Origin: Crocinitomicaceae bacterium
GTDB taxonomy: Bacteria > Bacteroidota > Bacteroidia > Flavobacteriales_D > Crocinitomicaceae
Reading direction: 5' to 3'
Length of the DNA: 32,984 nt
NCBI GenBank assembly: GCA_023254905.1
Contig: JALRKF010000028.1
Location: 1-32,984 of the forward strand
The translations under genes were made by a program, and so were the position numbers. This document shows positions 17,191 to 25,616 of the stretch, piece by piece (the first letter of the stretch is position 1; every line of letters begins with the position of its first letter). Below the pieces are notes generated by a model. That model was not told the origin of the DNA. It worked only from the letters and a program-made list of their open reading frames with translations, and did not search any database.

Positions 17191-17679
17191 ATGTCCTCGG
17201 AGAGAAAATACACTTTCCTTGAGGCAAAGGCAAAGCTTGAAATGCTTTGTGCAGTTCAGGAGAGATGTAGTTTTGAATTAAATCAAAAAATGAAAAGCTG
17301 GGGGATTCCCCAAAATGATCGCGATATACTTTTATCCCATCTGGTATCACAAAATTTTTTATCGGAGGAAAGGTTTGCCGAAGCTTTTATTTCAGGAAAA
17401 TTTAAGATTAAGAAATGGGGAAGAATAAAGATTATAAATGGACTTAAGCAAAAGAAAATATCAGATTATTCAATTAAAAAAGGATTGAAAACTATCGATT
17501 CTGATGTCTACTGGAATCAATTGATGCACCTTGGAGCGAACAAAGTCAAACTAATTAAGGAAGCAAAGAATGATTATCCAACCCGTGTGAAGTTATATCG
17601 ATTTTTAAACGGACGAGGATACGAGCAGTCTTTGGTTCACGAGGCTGTTGAGGAAATTCTTAATCAAATAGAATTTTGA
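17191..17679 (+). CDS. recX: Regulatory protein RecX
   Basis: A 162-residue all-helical protein of the RecX family, a modulator of RecA filaments. It shows the pattern of three RecX helical repeats: a start with EAKAKLEMLCAVQERCSFEL, the second repeat with LSHLVSQNFLSEERFAEAFI and KWGRIKIINGLKQKKI, and the third with FLNGRGYEQSLVHEAVEEI. The ATG begins 2 bases after rng, so the two are probably one unit. Its last 20 bases overlap the 3' end of the convergent LVIVD protein gene. Confidence 0.85.
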   Translation: MSSERKYTFLEAKAKLEMLCAVQERCSFELNQKMKSWGIPQNDRDILLSHLVSQNFLSEERFAEAFISGKFKIKKWGRIKIINGLKQKKISDYSIKKGLKTIDSDVYWNQLMHLGANKVKLIKEAKNDYPTRVKLYRFLNGRGYEQSLVHEAVEEILNQIEF

Positions 17680-19024
17680 TGTGCTTTAATTGTGCGTCTC
17701 CCTTCCAATCTTCGTATTCTACGATCAAAAAATAAATTCCCGGAGCGTATTTATTATCAAGTATTGTATAGGATTGATTTAGAATACTATCCTCATGTAT
17801 AAGTTGGCCATTCGAATCTATCAACCTCAAACCAATTTTAGTTGGTGAGAGGTCATTTAATTTTACAGTGATGCCATTCTTGTTCCCTGGCATTGGAAAT
17901 ACAGATATAATTTGATCATCATTTGTTGAGAATAGTTCTTCATTAAAATCGAATACGAATAAACCATACGTGCGATCTGAAACAATCAATTTTCCCGAAT
18001 TCAATAATGAATAAACTCCCCAAGCCCCTTCCATTTTGAAGTTCGAATCATCGGGAAAAGTATCGAAATGGGCAACTTCTCGGGTAACACTTTCAGAAAT
18101 ATCATATATTCTCAAGCCTTCGTTATAGTAGGCAACATAAGCGAAATTATTGGAGAGCATTATATTATGAGGAATGGAACCGTTTGAAACATTAGTTCCG
18201 AAATAGCTATCAATTGTTAGTTGGTTATTATTAACACTACAGCGCTTGATTCTTTTGCCATTTGTTTCATCAGCGAAAATGAATTCAGATCCATCGGGTT
18301 TCATCCAACCTTGATGATTATATCCTTGGTCCTGATATGCTGTAATATTCTGAAGGAATTGAGGGTTGGATGGATCCGAGAAATCATAAACTCTCAACCC
18401 ATCATCGCCACAGCTCAAATAGGCTATACCATTGCGAACATAGCAATCATGAACATAAGGAAAATTGCCTGGATCTGGCTGCCAGACCTTTACAGGATTC
18501 ACTGGATCTGACAGAGAATAAACGATTAGTTTGCGTTGCAGTTGTGACGCGAATTCATCAACAAGCGGACCACAAGAAAATAACAATGCATTCAATGTAT
18601 CAATAAATATATTATGCACATTCACGAATTCATCGTAAAGCTCATTTACCATATGCACGGAGTCTGGAAGATGAGATGCATCAATTATTTGTAAGCTGCT
18701 TGTGCCCTCATCACATACCGTGTAGACATAGTTGTTATATGTTTTAATATCGCGATGAACAACAGTGCTCGCTTGATGTAAACCGGGAACAAAATCTAAC
18801 TCGGCTAAATTTTCTTTAAGGTCAATAAAATGAATACCTTCTGTAGATCCAATAATAGCAAATTCATTATTGTCGATGGTAATACCCCAACAGTCGTTGT
18901 ATCGTACGTTAGTTGAATTGACCAATATAGAATTGTCGAACCAATGACCCAATAGTTCAATATTAAGGTTTGTTTGAGCCTTAATATTCAACGAAAGTAA
19001 TATGAAAACAAGTATTCGAAGCAA
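17660..19024 (-). CDS. Secreted LVIVD-repeat (choice-of-anchor B) protein with T9SS sorting domain
   Basis: A 454-residue exported protein. The signal peptide runs to about residue 17 (LSLNIKAQT). Residues about 30-350 hold LVIVD-type beta-propeller repeats, for example NEFAIIGSTEGIHFIDL, IAYLSCGDDGLRVYDFSDP and NFAYVAYYNEGLRIYDIS. The last 80 or so residues form a T9SS C-terminal sorting domain (VFPMPGNKNGITVKLND through APGIYFLIVEYED). The initiator is a TTG at 19022-19024, with an in-frame stop two codons upstream and no ATG near. Ligand or function is unknown. Confidence 0.78.
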   Translation of the reverse strand: MLRILVFILLSLNIKAQTNLNIELLGHWFDNSILVNSTNVRYNDCWGITIDNNEFAIIGSTEGIHFIDLKENLAELDFVPGLHQASTVVHRDIKTYNNYVYTVCDEGTSSLQIIDASHLPDSVHMVNELYDEFVNVHNIFIDTLNALLFSCGPLVDEFASQLQRKLIVYSLSDPVNPVKVWQPDPGNFPYVHDCYVRNGIAYLSCGDDGLRVYDFSDPSNPQFLQNITAYQDQGYNHQGWMKPDGSEFIFADETNGKRIKRCSVNNNQLTIDSYFGTNVSNGSIPHNIMLSNNFAYVAYYNEGLRIYDISESVTREVAHFDTFPDDSNFKMEGAWGVYSLLNSGKLIVSDRTYGLFVFDFNEELFSTNDDQIISVFPMPGNKNGITVKLNDLSPTKIGLRLIDSNGQLIHEDSILNQSYTILDNKYAPGIYFLIVEYEDWKGDAQLKHIKILFD

Positions 19025-19130
19025 TTCTCAAAAATTGTTAATGTAAATATAAAACAAAGGTTCTAAGCGTTCATTTTTTCCTTTTGATAAGCTTTATTTA
19101 TTTATTTTAGCCTCCAAATGTTTGAGTATT

Positions 19131-19844
19131 GTGTCAGACTCTTTAATAATCATACCCACATACAATGAGATTGAGAACGTTGAGAAGATGACTCGAAAGG
19201 TCATGTCACTAGAGAAAGATTTTCATATTCTTTTTGTTGATGATGGTTCACCTGATGGAACTTCTGACGTAATTAAGGAAATGATGCATGAGTTTCCAGG
19301 ACGCTTACATATTGAAGAAAGAGAGGGTAAACTTGGCTTGGGGACGGCTTATATACATGGATTTCGATGGTCCTTTAAAAATAATTACGAATATATTTTT
19401 GAGATGGATTGTGATTTTTCTCACAATCCAGAAGATTTACTCAGACTATATGCTGCTTGTGCACAGGGTGGAGCGGACGTCTCCATTGGCTCGAGATATT
19501 GTAGAGGTGGTAAAGTGAAAAACTGGCCTTTGAATCGTGTATTAATGTCTTATTTTGCCAGTGTTTATGTTCGCTTGATCTTGTGGATTAACATTAAGGA
19601 TACAACAGCTGGTTTCAAGTGTTATCGGAAGTCGGTTTTGGAGAAGATTAATTTAGACGGAGTAACCTTCAAGGGCTATGCTTTTCAAATCTGCATGAAA
19701 TATGCAGCGGTTAGGCACGGTTTCAAGATTACTGAGGTTCCAATTACTTTTGTAGATCGCCTTTATGGAGAATCTAAAATGAGTAGTGGAATTTTCAAAG
19801 AAGCATTTTTTGGTGTTTGGAAAATGCGCAAGATGAATTTATGA
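19131..19844 (+). CDS. Polyprenol-phosphate mannosyltransferase-like GT2
   Basis: A 237-residue GT2 transferase of the dolichol-phosphate mannose synthase type, moving a sugar from a nucleotide donor onto undecaprenyl (polyprenol) phosphate at the inner membrane. Visible motifs are IIIPTYNEIENVEKM, FVDDGSPDGTSDVI, the DxD-like MDCDFSHNP and GSRYCRGGKVKNWPL. A GTG at 19131 (MSDSLIIIPTYNE) matches the homologues' start; a TTG nine bases earlier is possible but less likely. The TGA stop overlaps the ATG of the dihydroorotase gene (ATGA at 19841-19844). Confidence 0.88.
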   Translation: MSDSLIIIPTYNEIENVEKMTRKVMSLEKDFHILFVDDGSPDGTSDVIKEMMHEFPGRLHIEEREGKLGLGTAYIHGFRWSFKNNYEYIFEMDCDFSHNPEDLLRLYAACAQGGADVSIGSRYCRGGKVKNWPLNRVLMSYFASVYVRLILWINIKDTTAGFKCYRKSVLEKINLDGVTFKGYAFQICMKYAAVRHGFKITEVPITFVDRLYGESKMSSGIFKEAFFGVWKMRKMNL

Positions 19845-21175
19845 CAAGTATTTTACTAAAGAATGGTGAGGTCATAAATGAAGGCAAGCGATGGATTGCC
19901 GACATTTTGATTAAGGGAGATCGCATAGCGAAAATAGATGCTTCAATTAGTACAACAAATGTTAATGAGATTATTGATCTTTCGGGCAAATTAGTACTTC
20001 CAGGTTGTATCGACGATCAGGTACATTTTCGTGAACCAGGACTCACCCACAAAGGAGATATTTACTCCGAATCACGTGCGGCAGTTGCTGGGGGGATTAC
20101 TTCATTCATGGAACAACCCAATACGAAGCCAGCCGCAATAACTATTGAGGAACTAGAGAAAAAATATAGCAGGGCGAATGAGGTATCTATCGCTAACTAC
20201 AGTTTCAATATGGGAGCGACTAATGATAACCTTGAGGAGCTAAAAAAGGTAAGCAAAAGAAATGTCGCGGGTATAAAGATTTTCATGGGGTCATCAACCG
20301 GAAATATGCTGGTAGATGCTCATAAAACATTGGATGAAATTTTTCAATTAGACCATCAGCTTATTACACATTGTGAGGATGAATCAACGATTAAAGCGAA
20401 TCTAGAAAAGGCAAAAGCTTTGTACGGTGAAGATATTCCGATTAAGATGCATCCAATAATTAGAAGCGAGGAGGCTTGTTTTTTAAGCTCATCTTTTGCA
20501 ATAGAATTGGCGAAAAAGCATGGAAGTAGATTACACGTGTTTCACTTGAGTACGTCGAAAGAAACTACATTATTTAGAAATGACATTCCTTTGCTAGAAA
20601 AGAAAATAACCTCTGAAGTCTGTGTCCATCATCTTTGGTTTGATGATAGCCAGTATGACTCGAAAGGAAGTCTGATCAAATGGAATCCAGCGGTTAAGTC
20701 TGACATGGACCGAACTGGATTGTGGAGCGCTCTCTTGGATGATCGGATTGATGTTATTGCTACGGATCATGCTCCACATGCCTTAGAAGAGAAAAGAAAT
20801 AAGTACATGTCTGCGCCATCAGGAGGACCATTGGTTCAACATGCTTTATTAGCCATGTTGGAGAAGGCTAATTTAGGAGTCATTTCGATAGAGCGCGTCG
20901 TAGAAAAAATGGCTCATGCTCCAGCTGATCTTTTCAGAGTAGTGGATAGAGGATACATTCGAGAAGGATATTTTGCTGATCTCGTTATAGTAGATCCTGA
21001 TACTAAACATACTGTTGATAAAGATTCCATACTATATAAATGTGGGTGGTCACCTTTTGAAGGGCATACCTTTAATAATTCAATTTCGAAAACATTTGTT
21101 AATGGTAACTTAGTGTTTAGTAATGGACAAATTAATGAAGGTTCCACGGGTTCCAGATTAATATTTGATCGATGA
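19841..21175 (+). CDS. pyrC: Dihydroorotase
   Basis: A 444-residue amidohydrolase closing carbamoyl-aspartate to dihydroorotate in pyrimidine synthesis. Metal and catalytic positions are visible: HFREPG with His62, carboxylated Lys146 in AGIKIFMGS, His177 in ITHCEDE, His235 in VFHLST and Asp309 in ATDHAPH. The first histidine of the usual HxH is Gln60 (DDQVHF), a substitution I believe recurs in Bacteroidota relatives. I chose ATG at 19841 rather than the upstream in-frame ATG at 19817, because the shorter form fits family length and gives the ATGA overlap with the preceding gene. Allantoinase-like relatives cannot be excluded, but the motifs favour dihydroorotase. Confidence 0.88.
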   Translation: MTSILLKNGEVINEGKRWIADILIKGDRIAKIDASISTTNVNEIIDLSGKLVLPGCIDDQVHFREPGLTHKGDIYSESRAAVAGGITSFMEQPNTKPAAITIEELEKKYSRANEVSIANYSFNMGATNDNLEELKKVSKRNVAGIKIFMGSSTGNMLVDAHKTLDEIFQLDHQLITHCEDESTIKANLEKAKALYGEDIPIKMHPIIRSEEACFLSSSFAIELAKKHGSRLHVFHLSTSKETTLFRNDIPLLEKKITSEVCVHHLWFDDSQYDSKGSLIKWNPAVKSDMDRTGLWSALLDDRIDVIATDHAPHALEEKRNKYMSAPSGGPLVQHALLAMLEKANLGVISIERVVEKMAHAPADLFRVVDRGYIREGYFADLVIVDPDTKHTVDKDSILYKCGWSPFEGHTFNNSISKTFVNGNLVFSNGQINEGSTGSRLIFDR

Positions 21176-21525
21176 GTAAACTACTAGGGATATTGTTTGT
21201 GTTTATTTTGTTCTCCTGTGCAGATGGTCTAGAAAGGCTTCCGGATGAGGGAAAGGTTATTTCCAAAGAAAAGATGATTACGGTCACCAAGGATATGATA
21301 AAATTGGAGTCCTTTGTTCAATCTAATTACAAGAATGTTGCGGAATATCATAAGGTTATGATCACTTCAGGAGATAGTATTCTGAAACAACATGGAGTTA
21401 CAAAAGATCAGTATGAGCAATCGATGGAGTACTATGGTTCACGACAGTCTGAGATGCAGGAAATATATGCAAGTATTCTTGATGACTTAAATAGAGAACT
21501 TGCCGAATATCAGCGTAAAAAATAA
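21172..21525 (+). CDS. DUF4296 lipoprotein
   Basis: A 117-residue lipoprotein: signal with lipobox FILFSC (Cys16), then an all-helical domain beginning RLPDEGKVISKEKMITVTKD, as in the DUF4296 family of Bacteroidota. Function is unknown. The ATG overlaps the dihydroorotase stop (ATGA), so it is the third gene of a unit with the GT2 enzyme and pyrC. The family call is moderate. Confidence 0.7.
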   Translation: MSKLLGILFVFILFSCADGLERLPDEGKVISKEKMITVTKDMIKLESFVQSNYKNVAEYHKVMITSGDSILKQHGVTKDQYEQSMEYYGSRQSEMQEIYASILDDLNRELAEYQRKK

Positions 21526-21592
21526 TTTCATCACTTTACTGGCAATCTCAATTTTGAAGGAATATTAGACCGCCTTTTGATTTAGGAATTGT

Positions 21593-22147
21593 TTATTTTT
21601 TTCTGTCGGGATTGTTCTTGATAAAACTCCCCCAATCAGAGGATTTTGACTTGTTATGTTCGCCAACTCCCCGAGAGTAGTGGTGACATAGAGCAACGGC
21701 CAGACCATCCGTAGCATCGAGATACTTTGGAATTTCCTTAAACTCTAACAGTTTTTGAAGCATACTAGCAACCTGTTCTTTAGATGCTTGACCACTTCCT
21801 GTAATTGCTTGCTTAATCCTTCTTGGTGTGTATTCTTCGAACGGTATATTATGACGAAGTGCTGCTGCAATCGAAACGCCCTGCGCTCTTCCTAACTTGA
21901 GCATGGATTGAACATTTTTGCCAAAAAAGGGTGCCTCAATTGCCATTTCATCTGGTTTGAACTCATTAATAATTCCATCTAACCGGTCATAAATGCGTTT
22001 TAATTTGTCTGGATGAGTTGGTAATTTTTTGAGATGTATGACACCAAAATTGATCAATGAAATTTTTTTATTTTTTACATGAATAAGTCCATATCCCAGA
22101 ACTGTTGTCCCTGGGTCTATTCCTAGAATTATCTTATCTTCAATCAT
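21593..22147 (-). CDS. ruvC: Holliday junction resolvase RuvC
   Basis: A 184-residue endonuclease that cuts Holliday junctions with RuvAB. The four acidic catalytic residues are present: Asp11 in LGIDPGT, Glu71 in MAIEAPFFGKN, Asp143 and Asp146 in LDATDGLAVALCH. The RRIKQAITGSGQASKEQV segment is also typical. The ATG faces the next gene's ATG with only 4 bases between (22148-22151), so the promoters must lie within the opposite coding regions. Confidence 0.96.
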   Translation of the reverse strand: MIEDKIILGIDPGTTVLGYGLIHVKNKKISLINFGVIHLKKLPTHPDKLKRIYDRLDGIINEFKPDEMAIEAPFFGKNVQSMLKLGRAQGVSIAAALRHNIPFEEYTPRRIKQAITGSGQASKEQVASMLQKLLEFKEIPKYLDATDGLAVALCHHYSRGVGEHNKSKSSDWGSFIKNNPDRKK

Positions 22148-22151
22148 TCGT

Positions 22152-23090
22152 ATGCAATCGGTTACTAAAGCTAAAAAAAATCAATTGAAATTATTCGGTG
22201 TTCTCAAGATCGTTGCATTTGTATTTATTCTAGCATTTCTTTTTTATCGTTTTTATTATTCCGATTCTCTAAAATGGAATAGCCCAGATTTAAGTAGCTT
22301 GTGGTCCTTATATATTGCAGTTATGTTAGTTCCTCTAAATTGGTTTCTTGAATTTACCAAATGGAATTTGACAACTCAATTAGTTAAAGAAGACATATCC
22401 AATCGTGATAAAAACAACTCCTTTTTGGCGGGGATGATAACGGGTATTTTATCGCCTAATATGATTGGAAATTTTATTGGACGGATATATTATTTCGAGC
22501 GCAAAGATAGAATCTTGATTACCCTTCTAACGCTCGTATCCAATCAGGCACAATTTATTATAACACTATTGATGGGCATATTAAGCCTTGTTTTTATTCC
22601 ATTAAAATCAAGCGGTTTTACTATGGATCTTTACAAATGGGTAGTCGTTGGATTTGTAGTTACAATTTGTTTTGTCGGGTATTTTTACTTCGAGAGAGTA
22701 TTGCAAGTTTTTACCAGGACGAAAAAGATTGGTTTAAGACTTGAGCTTATATTTTCAGAACCCACTTTCTTTAGATTGAAAATTCTTGTTTTAAGCTTTT
22801 TAAGATACCTTGTTTTTCTAATCCAATTTATTTTGATGTTGGTGACCTTTGGAGTTGATTTTGATCTCTTATTGCCCTTTAAGATAGCACAAGTGTATCT
22901 GATTTCTTCTTTGCTGCCCACATTGATGTTGGGTAAATTTGGGGTGCGTGAATCTGTCGGGATAATTATTCTTGGAAGTATTGGTATCGCTGAGCTGACC
23001 GTACTGATATCGTCTTTAAGTATTTGGCTACTTAATTTAGTTTTACCAACATTGATGGCCTTGCTCTTATTAAAAAGGAGATTGGATTGA
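22152..23090 (+). CDS. Lysylphosphatidylglycerol synthase TM-region (flippase-like) membrane protein
   Basis: A 312-residue polytopic membrane protein with about seven to eight hydrophobic segments (for example 18-38, 48-66, 122-148, 160-178, 212-236 and 280-306). The motif SPNMIGNFIGRIYYFERKD and the late LPTLMLGKFGVRES match the UPF0104/lysylphosphatidylglycerol-synthase membrane-domain family, whose members move lipids or glycolipids across membranes. The tRNA-dependent catalytic domain of MprF is absent. The next gene, a GT2 transferase, overlaps its stop by 4 bases, suggesting a shared glycolipid role (inference). Confidence 0.75.
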   Translation: MQSVTKAKKNQLKLFGVLKIVAFVFILAFLFYRFYYSDSLKWNSPDLSSLWSLYIAVMLVPLNWFLEFTKWNLTTQLVKEDISNRDKNNSFLAGMITGILSPNMIGNFIGRIYYFERKDRILITLLTLVSNQAQFIITLLMGILSLVFIPLKSSGFTMDLYKWVVVGFVVTICFVGYFYFERVLQVFTRTKKIGLRLELIFSEPTFFRLKILVLSFLRYLVFLIQFILMLVTFGVDFDLLLPFKIAQVYLISSLLPTLMLGKFGVRESVGIIILGSIGIAELTVLISSLSIWLLNLVLPTLMALLLLKRRLD

Positions 23091-24175
23091 GCATTGAGTG
23101 GATTTATATTACTTTGCATGTTACGTTTTACGGTGTCTTTTTCACTTTTGCTCTCGTGGGACTTTACAGAAAGTTAAACCCTGATTTGGGCACTGTGAGA
23201 CTCGAAGATGTTACCTTGATTGTTCCTTTTCGTGATGAGGAAAACACATTGCCTACTTTACTGAACAGCCTTCTTCAGCAAGAAAAATTGCCTACAAAGT
23301 TGCTTTTTATTGATGATCATAGTTCTGATGGAAGTAAAAGTCTCGTGAGAAATCAATTAAATCATCTAGACTTTGAACTTCTTCAATTATCCGATGATTT
23401 ATTTGGTAAAAAGAATGCAATTCAATTAGGGGTAAATCGAACAACTACAAAATACTGCCTTACACTCGACGCAGATGTTCATTTAGCAAAAAATTATTTC
23501 AGTGACCTAGAGTTACTGGAGGATACTGATATGTGGATTCTTCCTGTTAGAATGTATGGAAGATCTCTGATAGCAAAATTCGCATCAATTGATAATACAT
23601 TGTCTAATATTCTCAATAGGTCATCTTCAGTATTGTTTAGACCTGTTCTCGCAAGTGGTGCAAATTTATTGTTCAAGACTAAGAGTTATCGAGAGTTATC
23701 CAAATCAGATCATTTTAATATTCTTAGTGGTGATGATATGTTTCTTTTACGTGATTTCCGACAAGCAGGTTGCGATATTAGAATCACAGCAGACCCACGA
23801 CTTATTGCATCGACTGAAGCTCCGAACTCTATAAAGGCCTGGTTCAATCAGAGGATTCGATGGATAAGTAAGACAAGCAATGTACGAGATATCTTGCCTT
23901 TAGTATATGCTGTTATAAATTTTAGTTTGGGTGTATTCTTTTACTACACTTTCCTTTACTTAATAAGCATAGATTTTCAGTCAGGTATGTATCTTCTGCT
24001 ATTTAAGTTATTTTATGACACATTATCAATGTCTCCTCACTTTCTTTCCGAGAATAATCAAAAAGAATTAATTCTTACACCCATTTACAATCTACTTTTA
24101 CCCATTTATTCACTGATACTTGTCACGTTTAGTGCAATGTATAAGCCGAAGTGGAAGGGACGCTCCCTGAAATGA
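23087..24175 (+). CDS. Membrane-associated GT2 glycosyltransferase
   Basis: A 362-residue transferase with an N-terminal anchor (IYITLHVTFYGVFFTFALVG), a GT2 catalytic domain (VTLIVPFRDEENTL, LLFIDDHSSDGS), a DAD metal site in LTLDADVH and the processive-type QxxRW motif in NQRIRWISKT, then three C-terminal membrane segments. It resembles ceramide- or polysaccharide-type GT2 enzymes; donor and acceptor are unknown. The start is a TTG at 23087, overlapping the preceding TGA stop (TTGA), and no in-frame ATG or GTG near the start would keep the anchor intact. Confidence 0.78.
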   Translation: MSIEWIYITLHVTFYGVFFTFALVGLYRKLNPDLGTVRLEDVTLIVPFRDEENTLPTLLNSLLQQEKLPTKLLFIDDHSSDGSKSLVRNQLNHLDFELLQLSDDLFGKKNAIQLGVNRTTTKYCLTLDADVHLAKNYFSDLELLEDTDMWILPVRMYGRSLIAKFASIDNTLSNILNRSSSVLFRPVLASGANLLFKTKSYRELSKSDHFNILSGDDMFLLRDFRQAGCDIRITADPRLIASTEAPNSIKAWFNQRIRWISKTSNVRDILPLVYAVINFSLGVFFYYTFLYLISIDFQSGMYLLLFKLFYDTLSMSPHFLSENNQKELILTPIYNLLLPIYSLILVTFSAMYKPKWKGRSLK

Positions 24176-24200
24176 AAAAAGGTCTCTATTCAGAGACCTT
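24175..24200 (-). terminator. Rho-independent terminator of the DUF3127 gene
   Basis: AAGGTCTCT, loop ATTC, AGAGACCTT (24179-24200) is a perfect 9-pair stem followed on the minus strand by a run of T (24175-24180). It lies 22 bases past the stop of the minus-strand DUF3127 gene and right after the convergent GT2 stop. Confidence 0.85.
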
Positions 24201-24222
24201 CAAGAAATAAACATTTATTCAA

Positions 24223-24612
24223 TTAAAATGGAAGATCGTCTTCTTCTTCATTGCTCTCGGTAGTTGATCCAGTAGCAGGTGCAGGTTCAGAACCTAGATC
24301 CATAGGGGAGGGACCACCTTGAGGCATTCCCTGAGCAACTTTTTCAATTCTCCAGGCATCCAAAGTGTTGAAATAACGAATTTCACCTTGAGGGCTTGTC
24401 CATTCTCTTCCTCTTAAGTTAAAAGAGACTTCAACTTGCTCTCCCGGTTGTATCCCATCCAACATTCCGCATTTGTCTTGAACAGATTGAAATAGGATAT
24501 CTTGAGGATACATATTAGATGTATCTGTTACGACGAACTCTCTTTTCGCAAATTTTTCAGTTACTTGAACTGTATCGTTCACCACTTTCACCGTTCCATT
24601 AAGTTTGTACAT
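24223..24612 (-). CDS. DUF3127 protein with SSB-like acidic C-terminal tip
   Basis: A 129-residue protein of the DUF3127 family, starting MYKLNGTVKVVNDTVQVTEK at 24612; a longer frame to 24663 exists but begins inside the neighbouring gene and is unlikely. The body has the alternating strands of an OB-like fold (KREFVVTDTS, VEVSFNLRGREW and RYFNTLDAWRIEKV). A disordered Gly/Pro/Ser linker leads to a last segment EEEDDLPF, which ends in the same DDLPF as the SSB in this window. I infer a nucleic-acid-related role that uses SSB-type partners; function is not established. It is followed by a strong terminator. Confidence 0.75.
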   Translation of the reverse strand: MYKLNGTVKVVNDTVQVTEKFAKREFVVTDTSNMYPQDILFQSVQDKCGMLDGIQPGEQVEVSFNLRGREWTSPQGEIRYFNTLDAWRIEKVAQGMPQGGPSPMDLGSEPAPATGSTTESNEEEDDLPF

Positions 24613-24643
24613 AGTAATTGTTTTATTTTTTAAATATATGTAA

Positions 24644-25552
24644 TTAGCCGTTGTTAAATGCAAGAAGCGTCATCCAAGCTTCTTGAATTTTTTCTTGTTT
24701 GAGTAGTTCTGATGCTTTTTTATGAAGTTCTGTTTCTAGTAAAGCTGCATTATCCTCGAGACCTATAAATAGGTCACTCAACTCCATAAGCTTATATTCA
24801 TTCACATCTGTCTCGCTCGGGATCTCTTCAATTCCCGCTAGTTGACCGAGCTCATTTCCCGTTAAAATATTTGACTGAATAATGTCCATCGGGATATTAT
24901 CAAATCCGACTCCAATAGTCGTGATTGGCTTATTAATCTCGAACATTGAATTTTCATCAGCTCTGCAATACCAGTTGCCTCCCATTCTTGATACAAGGTC
25001 AATTTTTTTCTGATCTATCATTTGATTTTCGTCAAGAACAGCCTCATTTATATGAATCTTAACTACTTCACAAATAACCAAATTGCCGGCTCCTCCTAAC
25101 TCTCCCAATTCAACGACATCATTTACTCTACATTCAAATTGTACAGGAGATTCCCCAACCCGTCTTGGTTTAATTAGCTCAGAATCTAAGGCAGTAAATC
25201 CAGCTTTCTTAAACTCATCCACTTGTGGTTCAAAAGGAGAGCTTGCCAAGCTCATTTGATGCACCATTTTGTGCGTTACCACATTAATAACAACTTCTGG
25301 CACTTCTTTGACATTATTGTAGGTGTCCTTTGTAGCATTGGTTCTTCCGCTCCTCGCAGGGGAAAATATCATTATCGGCGGATTCGCACTGAATACATTG
25401 AAAAAACTGAATGGCGCTAGATTATGATTGCCTCGTTTATCTACAGTTGCAGCAAATGCAATTGGTCGCGGCCCGACAGCACCTAGAAGGTATCTGTGAA
25501 TTTCAGGTACAGCTAACTCTGACGGGTCTAATGTGATAATCTGATTTCGCAT
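24644..25552 (-). CDS. Flavin reductase-like (FMN-binding) protein
   Basis: A 302-residue protein with a flavin-reductase FMN-binding domain in its N-terminal two thirds: LLGAVGPRPIAFAATVD (about 24-40), LAPFSFFNVFSANPPIMIFS and KDTYNNVKEVPEVVINVV. The C-terminal 80 or so residues form a helical extension (LMELSDLFIGLEDNAALL) not needed for the fold. ATG at 25552 (MRNQIITLDPS) is preferred over the ATG at 25561. Electron partner and substrate are unknown. The gene lies upstream of the DUF3127 gene on the same strand, whose start is 31 bases beyond its stop. Confidence 0.82.
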   Translation of the reverse strand: MRNQIITLDPSELAVPEIHRYLLGAVGPRPIAFAATVDKRGNHNLAPFSFFNVFSANPPIMIFSPARSGRTNATKDTYNNVKEVPEVVINVVTHKMVHQMSLASSPFEPQVDEFKKAGFTALDSELIKPRRVGESPVQFECRVNDVVELGELGGAGNLVICEVVKIHINEAVLDENQMIDQKKIDLVSRMGGNWYCRADENSMFEINKPITTIGVGFDNIPMDIIQSNILTGNELGQLAGIEEIPSETDVNEYKLMELSDLFIGLEDNAALLETELHKKASELLKQEKIQEAWMTLLAFNNG

Positions 25553-25607
25553 ACAATACAAATTTAGGTTGATTAAATTGTATACTGCTGTAGGACAAAG
25601 CCTAATT

Positions 25608-25616
25608 TATCCACAT
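25608..25616 (+). promoter_or_regulatory. DnaA-box consensus 9-mer
   Basis: A second exact TTATCCACA, in the divergent gap between the flavin reductase gene and tRNA-Leu. It is isolated and gives no evidence for an origin by itself. Confidence 0.35.

Noticed and set aside
19817-19840. Upstream in-frame ATG extending dihydroorotase by eight residues
   Set aside because: It lies inside the preceding gene, adds residues not typical of the family, and the ATG at 19841 gives the common ATGA overlap.
24613-24663. Upstream extension of the DUF3127 frame
   Set aside because: It would overlap the flavin reductase gene's end, adds a non-family leader, and homologues begin at MYKLNG.
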